From assembly GCF_037031225.1 (NCBI RefSeq), contig NZ_JAYEZN010000001.1, positions 434,001 to 498,000 of the forward strand: 64,000 bases of DNA. Direction: 5' to 3'. The notes under the pieces were generated by a model, which was not told where the DNA came from, made no database searches, and saw only the letters and a program-made list of their open reading frames with translations. Numbering within the stretch: position 1 is the first letter of the stretch; each line of letters opens with the position of its first letter. Positions 1 through 7,484 of this stretch are shown piece after piece. The DNA comes from Halorientalis sp. LT38 (GTDB lineage Archaea > Halobacteriota > Halobacteria > Halobacteriales > Haloarculaceae). A program made the translations under genes and the position numbers.

Positions 1-250
1 CGAGATCCCCGCGCAGGTACCGGTGGCCGCGACCGGAGAGCCGATAGAGGGCGCGGGACTCGTCCTGATACTCGACCAGGCCGGCTTCCGAGAGGCGGAG
101 CAGGTGCTCGCGAACGGTCTGGCGCTTCCAGTCCGTGTTGACCGCGATGACGCCCGGAGTGAGGACGAGTTCTCGTTCGTCCCCGTTGCGGAGCAGGGCC
201 AGCACGTCGCGGTCGACCTGTGTCATCCACGAGGCCAGGGGCGGCTCCAT
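1..250 (-). CDS. PhiH1-repressor-like winged-helix regulator (partial, C-terminus off the left edge)
   Basis: The minus strand is open from an ATG at 250 to the window edge, giving 83 residues without a stop. The peptide begins MEPPLASWMTQVDRDVLALL and runs through a winged-helix layout: helix, the segment TPGVIAVNTDWKRQTVREHL as recognition helix, then LSEAGLVEYQ and a wing ending LSGRGHRYLRGDL. Haloarchaea carry many such short PhiH1-repressor-like DNA-binding proteins. An alternative start is the ATG at 226. A TATA-like element (attataac on the minus strand, about 272-281) sits about 25 bases upstream of the ATG at 250, which fits a leaderless message from that start. The target genes are unknown. 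Confidence 0.75.
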   Translation of the reverse strand, partial: MEPPLASWMTQVDRDVLALLRNGDERELVLTPGVIAVNTDWKRQTVREHLLRLSEAGLVEYQDESRALYRLSGRGHRYLRGDL

Positions 251-271
251 GGACCAACCGTTATGATTGGG

Positions 272-281
272 GAGTTATAAT
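272..281 (-). promoter_or_regulatory. TATA-like element for the PhiH1-like regulator
   Basis: An AT-rich octamer (attataac read on the minus strand) stands out in GC-rich surroundings about 25 bases before the ATG at 250, the usual spacing for a haloarchaeal leaderless promoter. Inferred from position and composition only. Confidence 0.45.
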
Positions 282-508
282 TCATTCTCATCCTACAGTC
301 TTTGCGTCCGATACGACTGGGACGATGCCGTGGTGGCAACAATTAAGTGTGTTACCAACAGGGCTGTTGATACAGAGGGATCCGTCGCCGGATGCCGATT
401 CCGGGCGGACCGCGAGCGGGCTCGATGGGCCAGCGGTGAAGTGGTGGGCAGGACGGATGCGTTCGGCCGGTCCGTCGACGCGCTGCGGGATGTGCCGAGT
501 GAGATCAC

Positions 509-838
509 ATGACTGAAACAGAACCGACGAACACGGCCGACGTAACGTACGCGGACCTGAGTGCGTTCCAGCGCGACGTGCTGTTCGTCCTGCGACAACT
601 GGAGCGAAGCGAGGAGGACAGCTACGGACTGGCGATCAAACGCCGACTCGAAGCCAGATACGGCGAGGAGGTGAACCACGGTCGACTCTACCCGAACCTC
701 GACGACCTCGTGGAACTGGGACTGGTCGAACGCGGAGAGATCGACAAGCGAACCAATCGGTACACGCTGACCGACGACGGCGAGTCGCTCCTGCGTTCGC
801 ACGCGGACACGCTCGACGAATTGCTCGATCGGAAGTAA
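509..838 (+). CDS. PadR-family transcriptional regulator
   Basis: The 109-residue protein has the PadR winged-helix pattern: helix 1 (FQRDVLFVLRQLE), the conserved stretch around YGLAIKRRLEARYGEEVNHGRLYPNLDDLVELGLVERGE (about residues 43-78), and a wing with RTNRYTLTDDG. PadR proteins bind DNA as dimers and usually repress transport or stress genes in response to small ligands. It is short, lacking the long C-terminal helix of larger PadR proteins, as is common for haloarchaeal members. It converges on the small membrane protein at 890-1216. A weak TATA-like aattaagt lies near 340, so the leader may be long. No ligand or target can be read from the sequence. Confidence 0.85.
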   Translation: MTETEPTNTADVTYADLSAFQRDVLFVLRQLERSEEDSYGLAIKRRLEARYGEEVNHGRLYPNLDDLVELGLVERGEIDKRTNRYTLTDDGESLLRSHADTLDELLDRK

Positions 839-889
839 CGCCTCGCGTTCGATCGGTTACGACTCGTTCTCCACCGACGTCCGCTCCCG

Positions 890-1216
890 TCAGTCGTCAG
901 CCGTCCGGCCCCCCGACGGGCAGTCGCGGTCGGGCACCGGTGAATCCGTGTACAGCGAGTAGGTCAGGATTGCGAATCCGATAGCGGTGAACACGCTCTG
1001 GAAGCTGGCACCGGTCCGGAGCGGGAGTCCGAACAACTGGTGGAGGACGCCGCCCAGAATCGCGCCGATCGTGACGAGGCCGATCCCGACGGTCAGGGCC
1101 CGCAGGGCGGGCGACCCCGTGCGCCGATACGCCCGCAGTGACAACAGCGTGAGGATGCCACCGAACAGCAGCGTCGCTGTCTTCGCGACGGTCAGGAGCG
1201 CCGCGTTCGCGTACAT
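890..1216 (-). CDS. Small three-helix membrane protein (haloarchaeal DUF7521-like)
   Basis: From the ATG at 1216 the protein has 108 residues and three hydrophobic segments (about residues 3-25, 37-58 and 68-88) followed by a polar acidic tail (DSPVPDRDCPSGGRTADD). The reading frame extends upstream to 1267, but the earlier segment (MWKRPSNYTRLRGALGH) is basic and polar, and starting at MYANAALL places the first membrane helix at the N-terminus. It resembles short haloarchaeal membrane proteins that accompany winged-helix regulators; here the neighbour is a PadR regulator on the opposite strand. The family name is from memory and is tentative. No enzymatic motif is visible. Confidence 0.7.
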   Translation of the reverse strand: MYANAALLTVAKTATLLFGGILTLLSLRAYRRTGSPALRALTVGIGLVTIGAILGGVLHQLFGLPLRTGASFQSVFTAIGFAILTYSLYTDSPVPDRDCPSGGRTADD

Positions 1217-1383
1217 GTGCCCCAGTGCGCCGCGAAGTCGCGTATAATTGCTGGGGCGTTTCCACACTTCGAGAACGGGGCTCCGCGAACGAATTCGGGG
1301 GTAGAGTTATGACGGGCGAAACCGAATTCGGGAACGAACGCGGATCGAAGTTATCGAAAGCGGTTACGAGGCCAGAAACAGTG

Positions 1384-2229
1384 ATGGATGCGCTGACACG
1401 TCGGAGTGTGCTCACGGGAATCGGTGGGACCGCTGTCGTCGGCGGACTCGGAGCGGCGGTCTACGGTGGCTCGACAGCCGGCGGTGAGGAGCGCCCGTCG
1501 GCGCTCGTGGCTGGCAGCCTGCTGCGCGTCGCGAAGCAGGTCCCGGGTGCGAGCGTCGAGGCACACGGGAGCGTGGCGGTCCGCCAGCTGATTCGCGACG
1601 GGCTCCGGGAACCGGACGCCGTCGCACTGGCGGATCCGCGGCTGTTCGCGGGCCTCGCCCCGGACGTCACCGCCTTCGCGACGAACGCGCTGGTGCTCGC
1701 CTACAACCCAGACTCGCCGCACGCGGCCGCGCTACGCGACGACTGGGCGGGGACCGTCCAGCAGTCGGGCGTCGAGATCGGGCGGACCGATCCGGCCGTC
1801 GACCCGCTCGGCTACCGGACGGTGATGGCCCTCGTATTGGCGGCCGAGGATGGGTTGCTCTCGGCCGACCGGGCGCTCGCGAACGCGCGGCAGTTCCCGG
1901 AGACCGAACTGGGCAACGTCCTCGAACGTGGCGATCTGGACGCCGCCTTCGTCTACCGGAACATGGCGGTCGAACGCGACCTCCCGACCGTCGGGCTCCC
2001 GGAGTCGATCGACTTCTCGACGCCGGCGGCGGCCGACAGCTACGCCCGGGCGACGTACGCCCTCGACGACCGCACGGTTCGCGGAAGGCCCATCCAGTAC
2101 GCGGCGACCGCGCTGACCGACGCTGGCGAGGCGTGGATCGACCGGCTCGTATCGGGCGGGACGCGATTGCGTGAGTCGGGGTTCGCGGTCCCCGAGACGT
2201 ATCCCCGGGCGATCGAATCGACCGAGTGA
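1384..2229 (+). CDS. Tat-exported molybdate/tungstate-binding-like protein (WtpA/ModA family)
   Basis: The 281-residue protein starts MDALTRRSVLTGIGG, a twin-arginine signal followed by a hydrophobic, Gly/Ala-rich stretch, so it is probably exported folded. The mature part follows the WtpA pattern: VAGSLLRV (residues 37-44), a GSVAVRQL segment, ADPRLF, TNALVLAYNPDS, GRTDPAVDPLGYRTVMAL, then LERGDLDAAFVYRNMAV and PIQYAATAL. These are the ligand-cleft segments of molybdate/tungstate-binding proteins of ABC importers. No lipobox is seen. No permease or ATPase gene is adjacent; the next gene is an HPP-family protein. A molybdenum-enzyme operon begins a few kilobases away. The frame is open from 1225, but the upstream part is not signal-like; 1384 gives the best Tat signal. 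Confidence 0.75.
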   Translation: MDALTRRSVLTGIGGTAVVGGLGAAVYGGSTAGGEERPSALVAGSLLRVAKQVPGASVEAHGSVAVRQLIRDGLREPDAVALADPRLFAGLAPDVTAFATNALVLAYNPDSPHAAALRDDWAGTVQQSGVEIGRTDPAVDPLGYRTVMALVLAAEDGLLSADRALANARQFPETELGNVLERGDLDAAFVYRNMAVERDLPTVGLPESIDFSTPAAADSYARATYALDDRTVRGRPIQYAATALTDAGEAWIDRLVSGGTRLRESGFAVPETYPRAIESTE

Positions 2230-2289
2230 CCGGTTCTGGCGTCTCGAATTCGACAGGCATAAACCCGCGAGCGGGCCAGGCAGCGACGG

Positions 2290-2811
2290 ATGCGAGGACT
2301 GTTGCCGGGCTGGGCGCGGTACGAGCCGTCCCGACCGCTGGTCGACGCTGCCTACGCGGGAGCCCTGCTCGTCGTGACCGGCGGTCTCACCTGGGCGACC
2401 GGCGAGGCGTTCGTCTTCCCCAGCCTCGGGCCGACGGCGTACCTCCTCGCGACGGTCCACACGGAGATTCAGACGGCCCGGCGAGTGATCGGTGGGCACC
2501 TCATCGGCATCGTCGCCGGATTGGTGGCGTACCACGCGCTCGCGAGCGGCGCCTCCATCGTCCCGGCGTCGCCCGCCTACTCCATCGAACAGCTCCGGCT
2601 GGTCGCGAGCGCCGTCCTCTCGGTCACCCTGACGACCGCCGGGATGCGAACGACCGGGACCGAACACGCCCCCGCCTGCGCGACGACGCTGATCGTCTCG
2701 CTCGGCCTCCTGTCCACGCTCGTGGAGGCGACCTTCGTCTTCGTATCGGTCTGTCTGCTCTACGCGGTCCACCTCGGTGGGAAACGCGCGCTGGGCGCCG
2801 TCGCGGGCTGA
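2290..2811 (+). CDS. HPP-family integral membrane protein
   Basis: The 173-residue protein has four to five hydrophobic helices and the family hallmarks: FPSLGPTAYLLAT near residues 44-56, the second-helix region AGLVAYHALA, and HAPACATTLIVSLGLLST near residues 122-140. Plant and cyanobacterial HPP proteins have been linked to nitrite transport, but the haloarchaeal role is not established. A TATA-like cataaacc at about 2258-2265 lies 25-30 bases before the ATG, suggesting its own leaderless promoter rather than readthrough from the solute-binding protein, which ends 60 bases upstream. It converges on the molybdoenzyme operon. Confidence 0.8.
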   Translation: MRGLLPGWARYEPSRPLVDAAYAGALLVVTGGLTWATGEAFVFPSLGPTAYLLATVHTEIQTARRVIGGHLIGIVAGLVAYHALASGASIVPASPAYSIEQLRLVASAVLSVTLTTAGMRTTGTEHAPACATTLIVSLGLLSTLVEATFVFVSVCLLYAVHLGGKRALGAVAG

Positions 2812-2833
2812 ACTCGGCGGCGACCTGGCCCCC

Positions 2834-3385
2834 TCACCACGCGTCGGCCGCGGTGGTGTCCTCCTCGTCGCGCTGGATGAGCGTCCCGCCGTACGGCCGG
2901 AAGTCGAGTTCGTAGACGCTCGCGACGTCCTCGAGGGCGTCCTCGCGGCGCGCGATGGTCTCGGTGTCGAACCCGAACTCCTCGACCGCCGCTTCGAGGG
3001 TCGCCTCGTCGATTACGTCGGAGGCGAACGCGTCGGCGATGCCGTCCCGGAGCACGTCCGCGTTGCGCCGGTACCGGAGTGCCTCCTCGAAGGCCTCGCG
3101 GGTCGACAGCGACGCCTCCTCGCCCCGGAGCGGGACGTCTTCGAGCGTGTCGACCGCGCGCCCGTCGTACTCCCCGGCCTTCTCGAGCACTTCGATCACC
3201 TGTTCCGTCGCCGAGAGCGCCTCCCAGGCGTCCCGGGCCGCGGGCGCGACCATCGCATCGACGACCTCCGTCCACGTCGTCGAGCGCTCGGCGTCCTCGA
3301 ACACCTCGGCGACGAACGCGCCGACGTGTTCGTCCGGGATCGACAGTGCGAGCGATTCGACGGTTCCGGTGTCAGTGTCAGTCAT
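2834..3385 (-). CDS. Conserved acidic protein at the end of the molybdoenzyme operon
   Basis: This 183-residue protein is soluble, acidic and predicted mostly helical; no signal peptide, membrane helix or metal-binding cysteine is visible (there are no Cys residues at all). It is the last gene of the operon, 15 bases after the HEAT-repeat protein. Regular helical segments such as TREAFEEALRYRRNADVLRDGIADAF and DEATLEAAVEEFGFDTETIARREDALEDV give a helical-bundle impression. I do not recognise the family. Position suggests an accessory role, for instance assembly of the enzyme or cofactor delivery, but this is inference from context only. Confidence 0.65.
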   Translation of the reverse strand: MTDTDTGTVESLALSIPDEHVGAFVAEVFEDAERSTTWTEVVDAMVAPAARDAWEALSATEQVIEVLEKAGEYDGRAVDTLEDVPLRGEEASLSTREAFEEALRYRRNADVLRDGIADAFASDVIDEATLEAAVEEFGFDTETIARREDALEDVASVYELDFRPYGGTLIQRDEEDTTAADAW

Positions 3386-3400
3386 AGGTAGTGGAATCGA

Positions 3401-4387
3401 TCAGTAGCCGGGACCGCCCGGTCCGTCGCCGGGGCGGGGCCTCTTCGAACCCCCGAACCCTTCGCGCGAGGGCGAGGGGCCGGGACCGCTCGGTTGATGA
3501 TTGCCCCGACCGCCGCCAGGCGCGTCCGGGTGGGACCCCGCGCCGCTGGGTGCGAGTTCCCCGCCAGGCACGTCGGGGCCGCAGTCCGAGACGTCGACCT
3601 CCTCCGGATCTTCGCCACGAGCGCGGGCCAGCGCGCGCTTCGCGGCCCGCTGGACGTCGTCGGAGCGATCGCCCAGCCCCTGTTCCTCGAGCGCCTCACG
3701 GGCCCGTCCGGTGCCGAGGTCGCCGAGGGAAACGGCGGCTTTCGCACGGACGAAGGCGTCCGGATCGCGGGCGAGCACGGCGGCCAGCAACCGCACAGCC
3801 TCGGCGACGTCGCCGGCTCCCTCCGCGTCGCCCCCTTCCAGGTCCTCGCCCGCCTCGTCGACGTAGTCCGGCAGGAACGTCGCCGCGTACTCCCGACTCG
3901 GTGAGTGGGGGTCGTTCTTCAGCCGGTCGACCAGCAGGTCCCAGGAGGCGGCCTCGCGCTTGCCCAGGGCGATCACCGCGTTGCGCCGAACCCAGCCGCT
4001 GTCGTCCTCGACGGCCGCGCGTAGCGGCCCGGCGACGTCCCCGTCGACACGCGAGAGCGCGACGACCGCTTCAGCGCGGACCCACTCGTCCGCGTCGTCC
4101 AGCGCGGTCACGACCGCCGACGCCGAGCCGCCGGCCGCACCCAGCGCCTCGACGGCGAACTGGCGCACGTCCGGATCGTCGTCACCGCGCGCGACTTCGA
4201 CCAACCGCTCTCGCGTCTCGGGGGCGAGTCCCGCTTCCGACGCGCGATCGACCAGCGCGAGGACCGCGTCCCGGCGGGTTCGCGGATCGTCGACCGAGAG
4301 CCGGTCGCGGATTCGCGTTTCGGTGAGTGGATCGGCGTCCTCCTCGGGCGCCCGACCGCGGGCGCTCTCCATCGCGAAGTCGGTCAT
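3401..4387 (-). CDS. HEAT-repeat protein of the molybdoenzyme operon
   Basis: The 328-residue protein contains several consecutive HEAT/PBS-lyase-type repeats (roughly residues 33-185 and 205-260), recognisable by units such as DDPDVRQFAVEALGAAG, ADEWVRAEAVVALSRV and DSGWVRRNAVIALGKRE. The last about 60 residues are Gly/Pro-rich and disordered (PGGGRGNHQPSGPGPSP). HEAT repeats form scaffolds for protein-protein contact and carry no enzymatic residues. Its ATG overlaps the stop of the heme-b subunit gene by 4 bases, so translation is probably coupled. A chaperone-like or docking role in assembling the respiratory complex is plausible. No export signal is seen, so it is probably cytoplasmic. 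Confidence 0.75.
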   Translation of the reverse strand: MTDFAMESARGRAPEEDADPLTETRIRDRLSVDDPRTRRDAVLALVDRASEAGLAPETRERLVEVARGDDDPDVRQFAVEALGAAGGSASAVVTALDDADEWVRAEAVVALSRVDGDVAGPLRAAVEDDSGWVRRNAVIALGKREAASWDLLVDRLKNDPHSPSREYAATFLPDYVDEAGEDLEGGDAEGAGDVAEAVRLLAAVLARDPDAFVRAKAAVSLGDLGTGRAREALEEQGLGDRSDDVQRAAKRALARARGEDPEEVDVSDCGPDVPGGELAPSGAGSHPDAPGGGRGNHQPSGPGPSPSREGFGGSKRPRPGDGPGGPGY

Positions 4388-5478
4388 CCGTCACCTCCGA
4401 GCTTCCGGTAGCTGTAGAGCCACGCGAGCACGGTGGCGACCACCAGCATCGCCAGGTAGCTCCCGGCGTGGCCGCCGAGCAGCCCCGCACCGCTGCCGCT
4501 GCTCGTCGTCTGGTTGGGGCCCGCGGTCTCCGTCGCGCCCCCGTCGCCGGGGCCCTGGTTCGCGGCGACGAGTTGCGACCCGTCCGCCGAGAGCTTCGTG
4601 AACTGCAGCGAGATGGACTTCTTCCCGTTGACCTCGTCGGCGCTGCCGTTCCAGACCCCCCACGCCAGATAGACCGGCGCCGAGCCGTTGAACGCGGCGT
4701 CGTACTGCCCGTCGGTGGTCCGCTCGCGGAGGAAGACCACCTGCCAGCCGTCGGCGGTCCGCTGGCCGTTCGCGTAGACGTTCTGGCGCTGGGCGTCGCT
4801 CAGCGAGCCGAACCCGCGGGCGTAGTAGTTCTGGCCGTACTCCTCGTAATCCTCACGGGAGAGGATGTTGCCGGCGGCGGTTCCCGGCCGGGTGCGGTTG
4901 TCGGGGTGCGGGTAGCTGTACATGTCCCCCGCCCCGTCGGCGGTGTGGTTGGAGTACTGCCAGCTGGCCCGCCAGTACCAGATGTTCACCGGTGTGCCGG
5001 TGCCGCCCATCGTCACCGGCGGTTGCTCGCCGGTCCGGAGCATGACCGCCGCGGCGTCGCTGTAGTTCTCCGGGCGGTCCAGTCCGAGGTCCCGGGTCGG
5101 GTCCTCCCAGGTCAGCCGGAAGCCGACGTGGGTGTCGTTGGTCGTCGCTTTCACCTCGACCTCGTCGACGCTCCCGCCGCCGAAGGGGACGGCCATGTTC
5201 TGTTCGCTCAGCGAGACCGTCCGACCCGGCGCGTCCTGCCAGGCGGCCGCGTCGACGCTCGTCGGGACGCTGTCGACCTGCGCGACGGGCTGGGCACCGC
5301 CCGTAAACGCCATCGCGATCCCGGCCTGTGCGGCGACGACGAGTCCGACCGCGAGCACGCCGACCGTCACCGCCACGCCCAGCGCGGCGACTGCAGGTGG
5401 GTAGTCGTCCAGTCGGTCGGCGACGCGAGCGGGCCCGGTCAGGATCGCCCGCAACCGGTCTCGACGCGAGCCGCTCAT
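4384..5478 (-). CDS. Heme-b binding gamma subunit, ethylbenzene-dehydrogenase type, membrane-anchored
   Basis: The 364-residue protein has an N-terminal membrane segment (about residues 28-55), a large extracytoplasmic domain and a C-terminal hydrophobic helix (about 335-356, HAGSYLAMLVVATVLAWLYSYRK) with positive residues after it, consistent with an anchor. The soluble domain matches the heme-binding gamma subunit of type II DMSO-reductase enzymes (EbdC/DdhC/SerC-like): DTHVGFRLTWEDPTRD near residue 115-130, then PPVTMGGTGTPVNIWYWRA, where Met157 is the candidate axial heme ligand. A Ser/Gly/Thr-rich linker precedes the anchor. It would pass electrons between the beta subunit and the membrane or an external carrier. 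Unlike the soluble bacterial gamma subunits it is tethered at one or both ends. It overlaps the neighbours by 4 bases on each side. Confidence 0.8.
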   Translation of the reverse strand: MSGSRRDRLRAILTGPARVADRLDDYPPAVAALGVAVTVGVLAVGLVVAAQAGIAMAFTGGAQPVAQVDSVPTSVDAAAWQDAPGRTVSLSEQNMAVPFGGGSVDEVEVKATTNDTHVGFRLTWEDPTRDLGLDRPENYSDAAAVMLRTGEQPPVTMGGTGTPVNIWYWRASWQYSNHTADGAGDMYSYPHPDNRTRPGTAAGNILSREDYEEYGQNYYARGFGSLSDAQRQNVYANGQRTADGWQVVFLRERTTDGQYDAAFNGSAPVYLAWGVWNGSADEVNGKKSISLQFTKLSADGSQLVAANQGPGDGGATETAGPNQTTSSGSGAGLLGGHAGSYLAMLVVATVLAWLYSYRKLGGDG

Positions 5479-6209
5479 CGCGCGCTCACCCCCGGTGGGG
5501 CGGTGAGTTCGCCGTCCACGGCCACGTCGCTCGGCGGATGCGCGGCGAGGTCCGCGGTGACGAGTTTCTCACCGAGATCGGCGGCCGCCAGGTAGACCTC
5601 GTCCTCGGTCGTCTCGCGGAGGTCGTGGGCCAGCGACGGCAGGAAGTCGCCGAGGTGGTGCTCCAGCAGGGTGGCCTCGATCCGTTCGAGGTCGCCCGCC
5701 CTGTCATCGGCGTCGGCCGCCAGCGACGCGGCGCGCTGGGCAGAGAGCAGTTGCATCAGCTCCAGTTCCAGCGCGAGGTGGTCGTGGCGCTCGGCGAAGT
5801 CGGGCGAGCGCTCCAGGTCGAACGCGTCGAGCAGGCCGGCGACCGTCGCGATCCGGCGCTGGGCCAGACTCACGTCGTCGCCGACCGTGTACTCGGCCTC
5901 GTAGGGGACGACGGCGTAGGAGCCGTCGCCGCCCGGGATGCCGAACAGGTCGTTGTAACTCGATTCGAGGTCGGCCACGTCCGTTCCTGCGAGCGCGTCG
6001 AGGAACTGGGACGCCTCGTCGCGACAGCCGAGCGTCTCGGCGGCTTCCAGCACGCCCTCGGCGGCGTCGGCGGCCGTCAGGTCCGCCACCGTCTCCTCGT
6101 CCGGATAGACGAAGACGGCCGCTAGCGCGCCGTAGAGTGCGCTCCGGGCCGCGTGGCGGTCCGGTTCGGGTCCGTCGTCGGGAAAGGTGTCGTCTGTCAT
6201 TCTGGTCAC
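5475..6209 (-). CDS. TorD/NarJ-type molybdoenzyme assembly chaperone
   Basis: The 244-residue all-helical, acidic protein has the TorD/DmsD/NarJ layout: an N-terminal helix RHAARSALYGALAAVFVYPDEETVADL, a central region with YNDLFGIPGGDGSYAVVPYEAEYT (about residues 105-130), the typical E-x-x-Y segment, and helices around HLALELELMQLLSAQ and HHLGDFLPSLAHDLRE. Such proteins bind the Tat signal of the catalytic subunit and hold it until the molybdopterin cofactor is inserted. It lies between the beta and gamma genes with overlapping or nearly overlapping ends, as in other type II DMSO-reductase operons. It is therefore probably dedicated to the alpha subunit at 7481-10645. Confidence 0.85.
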   Translation of the reverse strand: MTRMTDDTFPDDGPEPDRHAARSALYGALAAVFVYPDEETVADLTAADAAEGVLEAAETLGCRDEASQFLDALAGTDVADLESSYNDLFGIPGGDGSYAVVPYEAEYTVGDDVSLAQRRIATVAGLLDAFDLERSPDFAERHDHLALELELMQLLSAQRAASLAADADDRAGDLERIEATLLEHHLGDFLPSLAHDLRETTEDEVYLAAADLGEKLVTADLAAHPPSDVAVDGELTAPPGVSAR

Positions 6210-6210
6210 C

Positions 6211-7383
6211 CTATGGCTGGTTGGTCCACTGTTCGCCCTCGCGGATCTCGAGGGACTCCTCGATGGGGATGTCGACCACCTTCTCGCCGCTGGGGTCGTA
6301 CCCCTTCACGTGCGTTTCCTTGACGGTGTAGGTCTCGATGAGCCGGGTCGTCGCGCCGAACAACTGAAGGATGCCCAGCACCTCGTGGCTCGGGTTCCGG
6401 ACCCGCTGCTGAACGATCTCGATGCTCTCGCGGTAGGTGCTGCCCGGCCAGTCGTTGCGCTTCTCCTCGGTGTTGGGCGTGAACATCTGCGTCAGGAATT
6501 CCGGCGGGACGTGATAGGGCGGCATGTAGAACACCTGCGGCTGCGTCCCGAACTGGGGATAGAGCGGCAGCGCGATCTTCTCGTCGGACTTGACGAGGTA
6601 GTTGATCGGACTACGTCCGCCCGGCGCGTCCCCGCCCGGTGACGGGGCGTCCGGGCCGCGGTTGATGTTGCCGTGGAGCCGGGTCTTCCCGATACACGAG
6701 GAGACACAGCGGGGGACGTTGCCGTCCTCGATCCTCGGGTAACAGCCGATGGGTTTCTCCGTGACGCCCGTCTCCGCGTTGAACATGGGCTTGTGGTACG
6801 GACAGGCCTTGACGCAGCGGCGGTAGCCACGACAGCGCTCCTGGTCGATCAGGACGACGCCGTCGTCGCGCTTGTAGACCGCCTGGCGCGGACAGGCCGC
6901 GAGACAGGCCGGGTTCTTGCAGTGGTTGCAGAGGCGGGGCAGGTAGAACTGCCAGATGTCGTGGTACTCGCCTTGCTCGACGTCGCTCTCGACGACGTCG
7001 TTCTCCGGGTACTCGCCGTGGACGGAGTCGTCGCCCAGCGCCGGGTACTCCCAGTCTTCCTTCTGGGCGATGTAGCCCGCGACCTCCTCGTCGCGGTCGG
7101 CGGCCTCGAAGATGGTCTGGCCCGCCTCGAGGTCGTCCAGCAGGCGCATGTCCCAGCCCATCGGATAGCCGCCGTAGGGCTCCGTCTCGACGTTCATCCA
7201 CCACATGTACTCCTGACCCTTCCCCGAGGTCCAGGTGGACTTGCAGGCGAAGGAGCAGGTGTTGCAGTTGATACAGCGGTTCGTGTTGATGACCATGCCC
7301 CAGTGCCAGTCGCGGTCCTCCTCCCGGTGTTCGTAGGGATAGGAGTGCTCGCGGCCGAGCTGGGGGTTGTAGACGTCCGGCAT
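6211..7383 (-). CDS. Iron-sulfur beta subunit of a type II DMSO-reductase-family enzyme
   Basis: The 390-residue protein carries four Fe-S binding groups. C37, C40, C43 and C47 form the first CxxCxxCxxxC set; C152, C155, C160 and C164 the second; C184, C190 and C194 the third; and C214, C226 and C230 complete the pattern. In the third set the segment RCRGYRRCVKACPY has Tyr where the second Cys of a normal ferredoxin motif would be, as in NarH/DdhB/EbdB-type subunits where this site holds a [3Fe-4S] cluster. It moves electrons between the alpha subunit and the heme-b gamma subunit. Its ATG overlaps the stop of the 33-codon mini-ORF (TAATG). It has no Tat signal and would ride out with alpha. 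Confidence 0.88.
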   Translation of the reverse strand: MPDVYNPQLGREHSYPYEHREEDRDWHWGMVINTNRCINCNTCSFACKSTWTSGKGQEYMWWMNVETEPYGGYPMGWDMRLLDDLEAGQTIFEAADRDEEVAGYIAQKEDWEYPALGDDSVHGEYPENDVVESDVEQGEYHDIWQFYLPRLCNHCKNPACLAACPRQAVYKRDDGVVLIDQERCRGYRRCVKACPYHKPMFNAETGVTEKPIGCYPRIEDGNVPRCVSSCIGKTRLHGNINRGPDAPSPGGDAPGGRSPINYLVKSDEKIALPLYPQFGTQPQVFYMPPYHVPPEFLTQMFTPNTEEKRNDWPGSTYRESIEIVQQRVRNPSHEVLGILQLFGATTRLIETYTVKETHVKGYDPSGEKVVDIPIEESLEIREGEQWTNQP

Positions 7384-7484
7384 TAGCTATCGCCTCCCTG
7401 CAGTGAGCCACCGGTAGACTCGCTTCGCTCGACTACCGAGCCCGGCTTCGCGCTGCTCAGCCGGACACCGATGTAATCCGTCAT
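7383..7484 (-). CDS. 33-codon mini-ORF duplicating the C-terminus of the alpha subunit
   Basis: Between alpha and beta there is a small frame of 33 residues. Its ATG overlaps the alpha stop (ATGA) and its stop overlaps the beta start (TAATG), so it fills the gap exactly and could be translated by coupling. It starts MTDYIG and ends GGSLQGGDS, while alpha ends DYIGGSLQGGERR: the alpha tail is present twice, the second copy split by 18 residues (VRLSSAKPGSVVERSEST). Over the 11 shared codons the two copies differ at seven positions, all synonymous. The insert contains an imperfect inverted repeat (ggtag...ctacc, 7413-7437). It is either a small translated subunit or a relic of a duplicated gene end; no known family is recognised. 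Confidence 0.55.
   Translation of the reverse strand: MTDYIGVRLSSAKPGSVVERSESTGGSLQGGDS
7413..7437. repeat. Imperfect inverted repeat inside the mini-ORF
   Basis: A 25-bp segment has 5-bp perfect outer arms (ggtag and ctacc) around a core containing ctcg...ctcg, resembling the small GAGCGAAGCGAG-type palindromes often seen in haloarchaeal DNA. It lies within the stretch that separates the two halves of the duplicated alpha tail, which suggests insertion of a small palindromic unit. Confidence 0.45.

Noticed and set aside
1225-1383. Upstream extension of the molybdate-binding-like protein
   Set aside because: The frame is open but the extra residues are polar and would bury the Tat signal inside the protein; the ATG at 1384 is preferred.
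7413-7437. Insertion sequence remnant in the mini-ORF
   Set aside because: No transposase fragment and no target-site duplication is evident; only a short imperfect palindrome is seen.
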